Positions 10,798-21,899 of a stretch of 64,000 nt of DNA are shown here, in pieces. Position 1 is the stretch's first letter; every line of letters begins with the position of its first letter. This DNA is from Rusavskia elegans (lineage: Eukaryota > Ascomycota > Lecanoromycetes > Teloschistales > Teloschistaceae): positions 89,250 through 153,249 of the forward strand of contig SAUG01000017.1 of the NCBI GenBank assembly GCA_011316305.1, given 5' to 3'. A program made the translations under genes and the position numbers. The notes beneath the pieces were generated by a model that saw only the letters and a program-made list of their open reading frames with translations, ran no database searches and was not told the origin of the DNA.

Positions 10798-11760
10798 GAA
10801 TAAGTCGATGAAAAGGTGTTTACAATTTGCAATGCAACTCCACACGAGGTTGATTGACTTTCCCCCAGAAAATGGTATGCTGAACGAACGTTCAGAGGTG
10901 TTTCGGCTACACTTAACGAGAAACTGTAAATTCCTTCCGTCCTGCAACGCTCCTTCATGCGTACGCTAGCACCGTAGCATTAATGAATTGTCACTGCATA
11001 ATTGATACCAGTGAGTGGCCCCCTTTTCTGGAGGAGTCGGAAGCCCGCAGCCTATGAAAACGTACTACAGCCGCTGCGACGTTCCGCAGCAGCTGTCATA
11101 CACCCCATATCACAAGGACGGTCCTGTTGGATAATCGAACAAGGCTGGCCTCCACACCTAGGCACGACTGGTGAAGATCCCTTTTCTTGCTACTAGAGGG
11201 TTCCACCCTGCCGCTGATTCGGAACCACTAGCAGGAGAAGGGATAACCAATTACATCTCCCAGAAACATTGTGTACGGCAAGGCTAACAGTTTACCACTA
11301 TTGTACCCTTCACGCACGCTCTTGAGCTCTGCACAACCTAGAGTGTGACAATGCAGCTTGCAAGAAAGACTCGGGAATGACTTGAATTCTTACCCGCCAT
11401 TCATGCAAAATGGCGTGGTCCCTGTGCTGTGGTGAGTGAGTCTCGATGTTCATAGGACCCGTCACAGACGCTCATTATGCAATACAACCATTGAACACAG
11501 CTAATCGTCAGCAGGAGTGTTTCGTTGGTCTGGTGTTGTGGTACGATTGTTGGCAGCCCCGGAAGCGAAGTCCAATGCGCTCTGATCTCCAGGTTCGTTG
11601 AGTGCACATTGGACATGCCGCAAAAGTTGCAGTGTCAAATACGTAAGCCTGCTTTTTGATCTTTATCCTTCGTCTCGCACTGTTATCGACGAAGCGAGGT
11701 TAATCGTCTTTTTGTGTTGGGCTCATTACTCCAAAGACACATGTCCGTCGTCTTGCAAAT
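10798..11760. promoter_or_regulatory. divergent promoter region between DUF7708 gene and AAA ATPase gene
   Basis: About 960 bases separate two divergently transcribed starts (10797 minus, 11761 plus). No ORF here has coding character. I see no unambiguous TATA box; shared regulation of the two STAND/AAA-type genes is an inference from position only. Confidence 0.4.
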
Positions 11761-14700
11761 ATGACGACTAAGCCTGAATCCCCGAATAAGGCATCCCTTG
11801 GTAGCGCCGCACCCTCAGATGCCAGTGCTATTGGTGAGGGGCCCGCAAAACTAGATACGGCAGCAGTGGCGGCTGGGAAACACTCTGGGTCCTGCCACCA
11901 AAGTCGCAAAGCTTCAACACCGTTCGGCTTAGATGGACGCACGATCGACTCAGGTTCCAAAGACATCGATAGAGAGGAACAAAGCAATTCAGGACAGCCT
12001 GAAGCTGGGTCAGAGCTGGGTCCAGATGATGAGTGCCTCAGTGAAGGATCTTCTTGCACGGAAGAGATCAACTACAAATACATCTACGACAGATGCTTCC
12101 AAGAAAGGATCCAGAAAGCGCCAAAACGGGTACGACAGTTCGCCGATTACATCAAGCTTATGGAAGATAGAATGGAAGCTATGGAAGAGCAGTTGCTGAG
12201 CCTGAATCCGAAAGCCGTGCAGCCAGCTGCAGGGACAGATTCGGATTCGCAAAACTTACCCTCGCTCGACCTCCAAGTCCCGAACCAGCTTCTGCTAGGC
12301 ATCGCCCATCTGAAGTGGAAGGACTTCATAAGCGCCGACTCAAAGAATCATGTCATCAACGTACTTGTTGGAGATCCTGATCACTTTGGTACTCCGCCGC
12401 AAGAGAAGTCAGTGACATTGATGAACGGCGAGAAGGTTCACATCGACGTATTCAGAGAAAGGCTGAAACATCGTCTTAAGAGCAGCAAGGACGCTTCCTT
12501 GGACGATAACACTGGTCTTAGCCTAACATTGAGGCGCAGCATAATGCCAGAACGAATAGCGATCAATTCAGATTTGCTGATCAAAATTCTCAGCAAGATT
12601 ACGGGACTGGAACTTCAAGGACCGTTGACTATCCTAAGCCCATTCAAGATACTCCTACATTGGGAGAACGAAATCAGGGATCACCTTAGTGCTCTCGAGA
12701 TCCGTTGGGAGCGAACCAATCCCGAGGAGATGAATCTTTGGAACTCTGTGGCAAAGGACAATTGGAGCATACCCACTGCGACCACCGGTGTGGAGAATGA
12801 CGATGAAGGGGTCATGTCTAGCTCTGTGACCGATCAGAAAAACAGCCGTCCAGAAGAGTGCACCGATCCTTCCACAACTGGTACGAGGGTCGAAACAAAT
12901 CTGCCAGGCCTTTATGTGGATCGGTACACTCTCCGAAACAATGCCGTGCAGAAGGATGCTCTTGGGGAGAATCTCCAGGAGACAGAGGGTGTGCCAGCAC
13001 TAATGCGACTTCGTTTGTTGGTTAGATTCATGGACGAGCAGATCTTCGAGCGGTTGGCTCGGCTCAAATCCCAAGTGGATAATCAGGCTGTGTACTTCGC
13101 CGATCTATATCACTTGTATCCTCCCGGAGAGGAGGTTGTCCGAGGGTCTACTAGCCTATCTTCTGGGGGATCTCAAGTCTTTCGAGTACTACACTGTACT
13201 GGCGGTCGGAGGTACAACAATGCCAAATTCCAGAAGGAGGAAGATGAAAGTCTGAGATTCAAGCCCCGTGAGAGTTGCAGCCCGTTATTTGTCAGCTGTG
13301 TGCGCATGGATTTTGATGGGAAGGTGTTAGCTCCTATCACACATACATTCACCATTGAAGAGTATGAGGGTATGCAATCAGTAAATCTGCTGCCAATCAT
13401 ACCGTGGGCCTGGTCTGTTTATGCTGTTAAGGACCGGCCCATGCTCCAACACAGAGGAACCAGGTTTCTCGACTTGATCCAAGGCGGGCACCAAGAGTAC
13501 GCAGGCCTGGCACTTGAGCCACGAGAGGATGTTGACTCGCAGATCATTATTGACTTTGATACCACCTTTGAGCATAAGCCAGAATGGATGCCATCTTTTG
13601 ACGTCAAGATACCACTGACTTACGACGCTCGTGAAACTGCAAACGACATGAGCGTGGGAGGAAATGAGACGACCAAGCGCCTGATACTTGATTGCAAGGA
13701 GAACCATACTTGCTGGATACATAAGGACGGCCCGATTGATCAAATCCGGATGCACTCCTACATTGACAAAGCTTCGATCTTTCGCAAGGGAGGTCTAGAA
13801 CTGTCCCAGCTTGAAGAAAATGATCGTATTCTTTTACCTGGCCGCGTTTTTGGTTACGTTCTCCGGTCCCGTGGCTGGGCGGCCCTCAACATGAACTTCA
13901 TCAAGGATCGAACACCGAAACCTGATGGATTTGAGCACTTGATCCTTCCGGACGGTCACGCGGAGCTCATCAAAGCTCTTGTGCATACTCATTCTCAGGA
14001 GAGGTTTTCAACCACCCCATCCAATGAGTCCAATGAATCCAGGGTTTCCAAGGACGTCATGCCTAAATTTGACTTGGTCAAAGGCAAAGGCAAAGGCCTC
14101 ATCATCTTGTGCCACGGAGCACCAGGCGTTGGTAAGACAAGTACCGCTGAATGTATAGCCGATTCCACTGACCGACCACTCTTCCCTATCACCTGCGGAG
14201 ATGTGGGCGAAACAGCTGCCATGGTGGAAATGAATCTAGCCAAACACTTCGAGTTGGCTCACAAATGGGGTTGTGTAATGTTGCTTGATGAAGCAGATGT
14301 CTTCATGCAAGCGAGAAGCAGGGGAGCGGCCAATGATATTCAACGAAATAGTATAGTCTCCGGTATATGCTCTTCTTCAACCCTTACACGACCCCTTCGC
14401 TGACCGTCTTCAGTCTTCCTCCGTGTTCTCGAGTACGTATAAGTAAAATCTCAATAGTGACGATTTCGAAACTAACGATCTCAGGTATTATCCTGGCATC
14501 CTGTTCTTGACCACCAACAGGGTTGGTACCTTCGATCCTGCTTTCAAATCAAGGATCCATGTCAGCCTGTACTACCCTGCGTTGGACAAACTAGCCACAA
14601 CCAAGATCTTCGAAGTCAACTTGGATAAGCTCAAAGCGAGCGGCAAAAAGTACAAGGTCTATGAGGAGGATATCCTTCGATGGGCTGGCGACCATTACGA

Positions 14701-15628
14701 CAAGCACCAAACAGAGGGTCGCTGGAACGGCCGTCAGATCAGGAATGCATTCCAAACCGCAGTAGCACTCGCTGAATTCGAGACTAAAGAAATTTTGTCA
14801 GAAACAATTACTAAGAGCAACGAAGGTGCTCTTGACGGATACACAATCCCAGTCAAGGTCAAACACTTCGAGAAGGTCGCCGAAGCAGCCGCGATGTTCG
14901 ACGAGTACCTCAAAGAAACCCACGGCGGTCGCAGCGAAGCATTCATGTCAAGTTCGAATCAAGAACGCAAAGATGATTTTGGGGGGAAGCCACGAGCGCA
15001 GATGGCACCACCACCAGCAGGGAGACCACGCCAGCCTCAGGCCCAACAATACGCCAATCCAAATACATACGCTCGTGGTGGATTTGCTACGGAGCAATAC
15101 GCACCTCCAGACGACAGTCGCTCTAATGTTCAGGGCTACGGTGCTCCACAGCGCAGACCCAATGACGCCTATCGGCAGAGCCCCCGGATGCCAGCTCCAG
15201 GTTTCGAGAACTTCAACGACACACTCGCCACCACGAGTCCCAACAGCAGAACATCTAGGCCCAGACAATCTACAGCGAATTACGGTCTCAACATCCAGCA
15301 ACCCTTCCGAGAACCAGCATATGGTACACCATCCATGCCATCGCCGCAACTGGGCAGACCAAGCCAACCAAACTCGAACGATCGCTTTTCGTCTCGCAAT
15401 CCAACCGCAGATTATCACCACCAATCTCAAGAGCCGTTCCACCAGCAAACAACCGGCAACAACATTGAAGTACCGAAAGGGACGAGTATCTCGCAGCAGC
15501 ACGAGCATGATGAGCACGTGTACGAAGCCGAGGCGATGGACATAAATAGCTATCAGCGGCCTGATTGGAGGTATGGCGATGAGAGGGGGATACAAGGTGC
15601 GCGTCGTTATGCGGGAGAAGGATACTGA
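11761..15628 (+). CDS. large AAA+ ATPase with DUF7025-like middle domain
   Basis: Exons 11761-14362, 14414-14432 and 14485-15628 encode 1254 residues; both introns (51 and 52 bases) restore the family motif RNSxVSVFLRVLEYY and then GILFLTTNR. A short acidic N-terminus is followed by a coiled-coil-like stretch (about 115-145). The middle region (about 410-560) holds the pattern of DUF7025, which often precedes this AAA type: YFADLYHLYPPGEEV, PLFVSCVRMDFDG, IIPWAWSVYAVKD. The ATPase core has Walker A GAPGVGKT (about 787-794), Walker B MLLDEADVF (about 840), and the second-region TNR with a likely Arg finger in FDPAFKSRIH. From about residue 1040 the protein is Gln/Pro/Arg-rich and probably disordered. 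All core motifs look intact, so it is likely an active ATPase of unknown cellular target. It lies beside two STAND-type genes. Confidence 0.85.
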
Positions 15629-16612
15629 AAGGTCGTTCCTTCACTGAACTCAAAGAATTAATCGATCACGTCTATAGAGTAAGGAAGCAGCTCACGATTT
15701 CCCTTCGTTTGCCAAAATGCGTGGTCCCTTTACCCCTACCAGACTCGTCAGACCAATCGCGACGGGAGGTTACGACAGCCGTCCCCTCGATAAGGGATCT
15801 CGTTCTATCGATTGCTCGGACGTAAGGTATAGACGTGTAAATCCAAGCTGCTCTGGCGAGGGAGAATATTGAATGGTAGGGCCAACACGGTAGCAGACTA
15901 AGGGATACAGTTATCCCCAACCCTTGCATCCTTCCAATCATCCATAGAATTGCACTGCACAGCGTCTATCCCCTTGCATCTCCAGTAGTCGCTAGGTTGC
16001 TGAGAGGCGTCGGTTAGAGCCCGCATCGACCGTCTCGAGCAAAGTGAACGGGTTCATTGGTAGGGCGTCTATGCAGCCGAGGTAAGGTGAAGGAATCAAC
16101 CATGGCTGGCGCGAGTCGCAGCGAGGTCCGTCATGAAAAGAAGCATCCGTGAAAAGCATCGACGAAAACCACAAGGGTATCATAGATACGGCGGCAGTCC
16201 TGGAGGATCTGAAGCCTTTCAGATGAAGCTGTCCTTGTCGCTTCCGCAGTAGAAAACGGGTTGGATTCGCTGTGGTTGCTGGCTTGAAAGGTGTGGAGAA
16301 TTTGAGATGATATGGTATCCCGCACAATGATGGCGCAGAACGGCTTGGTCACGCTTGCCTGGTGAGATTGCGCCCATAGAGTGTCAAGTGTAGGCTTGAA
16401 TCCACTCTGGCTAATGCAGCATGTCTCTTGAGGGAGGGGATTGTGGAATGATTAGCAGAGCAGGAAGGTACTTCTAAGAAGTGAAGATTCTTGGCGCCGA
16501 GGAATTCTGTATCGAATTAGGTATCGTAAGATTTCTCGTAAAGTCAAGTCGCTGCCAGCAGTATACGACGTCCAGTATCCGTCTTCAAACTCAAGCGATA
16601 GGTGTTTGACAA
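15629..16612. other. region between convergent genes, no gene supported
   Basis: The AAA gene (plus) and aldo-keto reductase gene (minus) converge here. Minus-strand frames at 15672-15941 and 15992-16352 show no domain or start context I would trust. No RNA gene was recognised. Confidence 0.45.
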
Positions 16613-17536
16613 TTAATCATTCTTCACAGCCTGCACGATTGCCCCCCTAGGCCCTTGATCCAAACTATCCAATGTCGTCATGTCATCCTGATCGAGCTCG
16701 AATCCATACAAATCCGCATTTGCCTCGATACGGGATGGTGTATCACTTTTCGGCAGTGGTACCCAGTCTTTCTGCAGGCAGTATCGGATCAGCACCTGGC
16801 CGGTCGTCTTGTCGTGTTTCTTGGCGATTCGGACAAGGTTCTCTTCGTAGGCTTTGTTGTTGCGGACGAGGGGGCAGTAGGCTTGGATGACGATGCTGTT
16901 GTTGCGGCAGTATTCGACGATTTCGCGCTGTTGGTTCCAGGGGTGGAGCTATACTATGAGATTAACAATGGGTTCCTGGTGCATACGCTGGGATGAATTG
17001 GAGAAGGGGGGATAAACCTCAATCTGATTGACTTGTGGAGGCCAGATCTTGGCATATTCCTTCATCTCATTGATATGCCCGATACCGAAATTGCTGACGC
17101 CGATGCTCCGCACTTTGTTCTCCTCTACTAGTTTCTCTAATGCTTGCCACATCTCCTTTCTCTTCGCGGATCCCGGGCTGGGGCTGTGGATCAGGAAGAG
17201 ATCCACATAGCCGCCTTCACTGGGATCGATCGCTTTGACACTGTCTAGACATTTCTGGTACGTCTTCTCCGGTGACCCTCCGGCAGACAGGATCTTGGTG
17301 GTCAAAAAGACTTCTGAGCGGGGTATGCCGGATTGGCGGACTGCTTCGCCCATCTCGGATTCGTTGCGGTAGAATTGAGCGGAGTCGATGTGTCGGTAGC
17401 CGGCGCGGAGAGCGGTAAGACAGGACTTCACACAGACGTCGGTGGGGGACTGGTAGATTCCGAAACCGAGGCGGGGCATGCTGTACTTGGAGTTGGCGAG
17501 GGGGATGGTCGAAGCGAGGGAGAGTTTGGGAGACAT
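16613..17536 (-). CDS. aldo-keto reductase family protein, two exons
   Basis: Exons 17536-17018 and 16948-16613 (69-base intron, GTTTAT to GTATAG) encode 284 residues. The intron joins QVNQIE to LHPWNQQ, a classic aldo-keto reductase junction. Catalytic tetrad positions are visible: Asp and Tyr in GYRHIDSAQFYRNE (about 45-55), Lys in FLTTKI, and His in LFLIHSPSP. The cofactor-site motif SIGVSNFG and the C-terminal VLIRYCLQKDWVPLPKS are also present, so an NADPH-dependent carbonyl reductase acting in the cytosol is likely. The substrate cannot be read from sequence. The family's C-terminal loop is short here. Start at 17536 (MSPKLSLASTIPL) fits the family. The longer open frame 17217-17900 on the same strand is a shadow in another frame. 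Confidence 0.88.
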
Positions 17537-18580
17537 GTCTGCGTCGGTGGAGGAGGGCGTGTTGTTGGTGTTGTAGTAGGCTTCGGCGGAGGCGCGACCT
17601 TGGTCTGTTGTTTGGTATTGGGCGGGAAGGGGTTGGTGGTGAGAGGAGAGATGGCTGATGGTGGTTAGGTGGGAAGGTGGCGAACTGCAGAGGATGACTT
17701 ACGATTGAGGAGGATTGACAACCATGACAGAAATTGACAGTGGTGATGGGAAGCCTGACAGTCGCAATGCTGGTGATTAGTTCTAAAGTTTTGGATAATG
17801 ACGTTGAGATGTCGCGATCTCGGACCCGACGCGGGGTGAATCTAGAGGCTTGGCGCTCAGCCTCGTCCTGCCCTGCACGGGCCTGCACTTGCAGCTTCAT
17901 TTGTTGTTGTTTTCATTCTGGATCCCCGTCCATTCACCTCGCATATCGTTAGTCTGGCAGCTAGAAAGCTTGTGCCACCGTACAGGAGACTTTACTCTGC
18001 TTTACTACTCCCTTGGGCTGCTGACCTGTTCTCCTGCTTGACTAGGGATTCTTTCGGAATGCCGCTATGGACTTGGAAGGACCTCTGGATCTGTCAACAC
18101 CCGGTTCATAACGGCCCTGGCGTGGGACAACACTATTATTGCTATGCTGAATCCTAGGCTGCGCGTGCTGCAGCATCCCGAAGCGAGCCACTAAGAGCAA
18201 TGGTCTGACAACCTGGGCTGTGCGACTCGGCTGCTGTTGGCTTGCGAGCGACAAACAACACTCCTGTTCGTCCTGAAGGTGTGTGCCTGTAGTCAGCATG
18301 GCTGCAGCCAGCCAATCATTCAGTCCGTTTGCGGCATCTCATTCATCGTCGACTTACTTCAGCTCCGTCCTGCCGATTGGCTTTCCGCATGGCTGACTGC
18401 CTGTCTTCGATTCCGATTATTGAGAGATCTTCTTAAGACCGGCTCGTTCGCTGCACTCTGCCCATTTTCGGCCCTTCGCTGCCTCGACGTACACCTCAAT
18501 CGCTCTATGTTCATGGATTCCCAACCACTTTTCTGACACCCCACTCTCCATTTACTATCTGCGTCGCCCAATTGACCATT
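17537..18580. promoter_or_regulatory. divergent intergenic region between aldo-keto reductase and small secreted protein
   Basis: About 1 kb separates two diverging starts and should contain both promoters. Pyrimidine-rich runs lie just upstream of 18581 (18480-18580), common before fungal starts. No convincing gene or repeat was seen. Confidence 0.4.
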
Positions 18581-19084
18581 ATGTTGTACCTTTCGCTGCT
18601 TCTCCTCTCTCACCTCTCTCAATTGGTTTTCTCTCAGCCTCTTGTCATCCAACACTCTCAACCGTACAGCCTCGAGCCGCCGCCAAATTCCATCGCGGAT
18701 CACCACATATTGGTCGACCACAATCCCTCCTACCCGCCTCCATCATTCACCTTCCATATCGCCGACTCGTGTCTGCCGAACATCCGCGACCTCTGCCAAC
18801 ACATGGCATCGCCCAGCCACGCAGACGATCAATGGGTCTGGGTAGCTCATGACGGCTGCCAAGTTGGCTATTGGTCTCCGTCCGGCTGTGGCAGCCCATG
18901 GTCCCGGACCGACTGCGAGGATGCAGGAGCCAACATGGTGCGCCAGCTGCAGCAGGGCATCTCTTTCGTCCCCGAGATCAACCGCGCGAGCATCAACGTG
19001 AACGAATACCCACCGCCCAAGGCCTATTGGGATAGGAGAGAGGCGGCAGATGGCAAGCTGGCGAGTATGATGATACAGATTTGA
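18581..19084 (+). CDS. small secreted protein with cysteines (candidate effector)
   Basis: The ORF encodes 167 residues from ATG 18581 with no intron. The first 18 residues are a clear signal peptide (MLYLSLLLLSHLSQLVFS, likely cut before Gln). The mature protein has a Pro/His-rich start, then five cysteines: two in DSCLPNIRDLC and three in DGCQVGYWSPSGCGSPW followed by DC. An acidic/aromatic segment (DDQWVWVAHDGC) lies between. There is no enzyme motif I recognise. Size, signal peptide and cysteines fit a small secreted fungal protein; a role at a host or environment interface is inference only. Confidence 0.6.
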   Translation: MLYLSLLLLSHLSQLVFSQPLVIQHSQPYSLEPPPNSIADHHILVDHNPSYPPPSFTFHIADSCLPNIRDLCQHMASPSHADDQWVWVAHDGCQVGYWSPSGCGSPWSRTDCEDAGANMVRQLQQGISFVPEINRASINVNEYPPPKAYWDRREAADGKLASMMIQI

Positions 19085-20248
19085 GTTGTTTCTGCTGTCG
19101 ATGAATGGACGGACCTAGGTGTGTTGATGTGTATGATTTCGAGCATGATACCCCGGCGACGGCGATGGGAAGTCTTCACCAGAGGGTGAATTGATGATAT
19201 GCATGAAGATGTGTTTGGGAGAAGGAATTGATGGCATCAAAGACTATGGGACCTTAAGGAGAGCAACCTCCATTACATCTCCCTCTTTTCTCCGCTCTCA
19301 TCCCCTTCCGCTCGTCCTTCTTCACCGCTCGACATTAATCTTCTCTTTCCGGAATCCCGTTCTGCCTTTACAATGACACCAGCATCAGCCGAACATAACT
19401 TCTATCTCTCCTCGGAGGTCGATCGCGACAGCCGTCACGTTCTTAAGGATGGCAGCATCTGTCTGCGAACGACGCTTCCCCGAGCCCCGGATTGATCGCC
19501 ATCAGTCCCTCGCAAGCTCCCTCGCTCCCCAACCATCGCCAAGACAACATAGCCGTAGCGCCTGATTCGTTTAGGTCTTGGCGGACGCGGACCGTCGCAA
19601 TCCAAAGTCGTTTCAGGCGTGTTGCCTATTTTTTCTCACACGGCTCGGCACGCATCTTACGATCTATATGCGCTCACGGATCCAACTGCTAACTTCAGAT
19701 TACCGATCATGCCAACAATTTTAAAAGTCGCATACCGCTCAGACGAGGTATGTTGCCGAAGCCTCGGGAAAAAGGTTGCCCAGGGCGGTAGGGAAGCTGT
19801 CTCATCATTTGGCTTTAATTATACAATCTTCCATGCTTGTCTACATGCAGTCAACTTTAAGCTTAAGATAGCACAAAACACCATTAGCGTCACGGCTTCA
19901 GCTACAAGCTTCAAACCCTGCTCAGCAAGGGTTTCCCGCACGTCTTCCTTTCCATGTCGAGAACAATGCGTCAAACATCTTCTGGAACCTGACCTCCAGA
20001 TTTGGGACCATCGTGAAACAAGGACATGTCTCAACTAAAATTTGAATATCATCCCGTCTTTCACAATCTCAATTATGTTGTATAAAGACATGGCTGCCAC
20101 ATCCCACAGCAATCACCCAGCACCACTCGCTCTACTTTCGTTCGTCACTCACTCACCGATCCAAAAACCCCAACAACCACTCATCCTCCTTCCTCACAAA
20201 AATCACCTACATATCTCACATAAACTCCTACACACCTACCTCACAACA
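19085..20248. other. intergenic region, no gene supported
   Basis: A 139-codon plus frame at 19619-20038 lacks family signals and good start context. The 200 bases before 20249 are C/A-rich with many CACTC and CTCAC words, a usual fungal 5' leader composition. Nothing else was recognised. Confidence 0.4.
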
Positions 20249-20518
20249 ATGCACTCAACTTTCCTCCTAATCCTCCTCTCCCCCCTTCTCGCCCTCGCCA
20301 CCCCTATCAACCCAGGCAACCTCATCGCCCGTGCCCCAATCTACGGCTGCGCCGCCAACGAATGCTGGACTATGAGCGGGTGCAGCACCGACTGCCTTCC
20401 GCCGCCGCCGCCGCCGCCACCCAAGCCCGTCGTTAACCATAATTGCGCGCCGAACGAATGCTGGCTTACTGTTGGGGGCTGTGCTATCATGAGGTTTGGT
20501 ACCGAGTGTGCGCCGTAG
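20249..20518 (+). CDS. 89-residue secreted protein with duplicated cysteine module around a polyproline hinge
   Basis: ATG 20249 opens an 89-residue ORF. Residues 1-17 (MHSTFLLILLSPLLALA) are a signal peptide. The mature part holds two copies of one module: GCAANECWTMSGCSTDC and NCAPNECWLTVGGC followed after some residues by EC. Each has four cysteines with C-x4-C-W-x4-C spacing. The copies are joined by a run of eight prolines encoded by CCG repeats, ending in KP. Eight paired cysteines suggest a compact disulfide-bonded secreted protein. No intron is seen. It resembles effector or antimicrobial-type proteins only in layout, so function is unknown. The long minus ORF 20341-20841 across it is a shadow. 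Confidence 0.65.
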   Translation: MHSTFLLILLSPLLALATPINPGNLIARAPIYGCAANECWTMSGCSTDCLPPPPPPPPKPVVNHNCAPNECWLTVGGCAIMRFGTECAP

Positions 20519-21120
20519 GTGGATTGAGGATGGGAGAATTGAAGGGGGAATTGGGATAAGGGATGGTGCGGGTGAGGAGAAGGGAATAAAGGATGTAGCT
20601 GTGGTGTTGCTGCCTTGGATTGCTTCTTTGAATAATGGATGCTGTTTTGTGTAAGGAATTTGATCGTAGTCAATGGCACTTGGAAGTATATCATCTTGCC
20701 TCCACGATCGAAAGTAAACCGATTTACCGCTGAATAATATATCTCTCGCACTGCTGTTTTGACAAATCCATCGGTCTCCTTGTCAGCAGAATTGTTGTTC
20801 GGATCAATGAGCTTCATTGGCGAGAGCGAAAGTATATACACTTCCTAGTAATCTTGTAGGTGCTGGATGGTGGATAACATAGGCTAGCTACCTTACCGAG
20901 GCTTCGATGTCCTAGATCCGCGATTGAGAATCACAGATACTACTATCTTTCTTTATTGCTTGGCAGCGATGTTTTGTAAAGTTTAAGTAAAATATATTAA
21001 AATACTGCGAGCGCCACGGCATCTGCTAGCGATAGCTTTTAAAACGTACTAGGTAGCTCTACCTAGGACCCTGTCCCTTGCGAGGACGTCTTCTCTTACA
21101 TCGAGACTAACGGGCGCGCC
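20519..21120. other. intergenic region, AT-rich end
   Basis: From about 20930 to 21060 the sequence turns AT-rich (TTTAAGTAAAATATATTAAAAT) near the start of the decayed stretch. No gene was supported. Confidence 0.4.
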
Positions 21121-21124
21121 CTCT

Positions 21125-21850
21125 GACTCCAGACGGCGTGAGGTGGATAGAAGGCGTAGACGGGATCTTTGGCAGTCGTTGCTGAAGCCTCCAAATCACA
21201 GACGTGCGCCAAAATTAGTACAGCAACAAATACAATTTGCATTTTCACTTGAAACACTTGCGACCGAGGCTGATTCGGATTACTGGGGCACTTGTATGCC
21301 AGGGATTCAGGATATTGAGGATGAGGCTGGTGGGGCCGCAAAACCGTGAGGCCACAATAGTAGGATGCTCGCCAATGCCCATATAGACCATAGCAGGGAG
21401 GCGCCTGAGCTCCTGCCTGGTACGATAGGAACACAAAAATCCGTCAAACGTGCTAGCTCAGCGAGTGTTATCCCTCGCCTCTCGAGCAGAATGAAAGCGA
21501 TTCTCCAAGCGAGTAGCGCTGACGAGCTGCTGGCTATGAGCCTAATGAAAAACAGTCAAAGGGATATGAGACCGGTGACTTGAGCCTGATACAATTGGGA
21601 GCCGTAGGTAAACATTGTTGAACCCGCCCCAATCTCGAATACATGGTGGTCAATCCGGAGGATGCCAACTACCAAGGCGGTCGAGGCCAGCAAGTGAACA
21701 ATGAATAGATACCATGCTTTGCAGATGTTCCAAATTCCAGCGTCATCAGAGCGGGTAAGACACGTAGTTTGCCGGGCTATTTGAGCTTGTTCTTCGATGA
21801 CAGCTTCGTATGTCACGCCGTGCTTGTCGATGATCCTATTCTTTTTGGGT
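21125..21850 (-). pseudogene. relic of a fungal multi-pass membrane protein
   Basis: On the minus strand 21850-21572 encodes DKHGVTYEAVIEEQAQIA, then SDDAGIWNICKAWYLF, a hydrophobic segment (ASTALVVGIL) and LYQAQVTGLISL. An in-frame TGA follows directly. The same frame then continues with coding-like sequence (SSALLAWRIAFILLERRGIT, SLLWSIWALASILLLWP) to another stop near 21318. This order (acidic loop, AGIWNISKAW-type helix, QVTGLxSLA, AWRxxFxLLxxRGI) is a pattern I know from uncharacterised fungal membrane proteins. A frameshift also seems to separate upstream residues near 21870. The two internal stops mark it as a decayed copy, unless short unrecognised introns remove them. Confidence 0.45.
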
Positions 21851-21899
21851 TTTGAAAACCTACCAGAAAACGAATCCGATAAATGTTGTTCCCTTGGAT

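Noticed and set aside
14826..15595. Long ORFs on both strands (239 and 215 codons) inside the AAA gene
   Set aside because: They overlap the low-complexity Gln/Pro tail of the ATPase in other frames; composition explains them.
17217..17900. 227-codon minus-strand ORF overlapping the aldo-keto reductase
   Set aside because: It runs in another frame of the reductase exon, which carries all catalytic motifs; the long frame is a shadow of GC-rich coding DNA.
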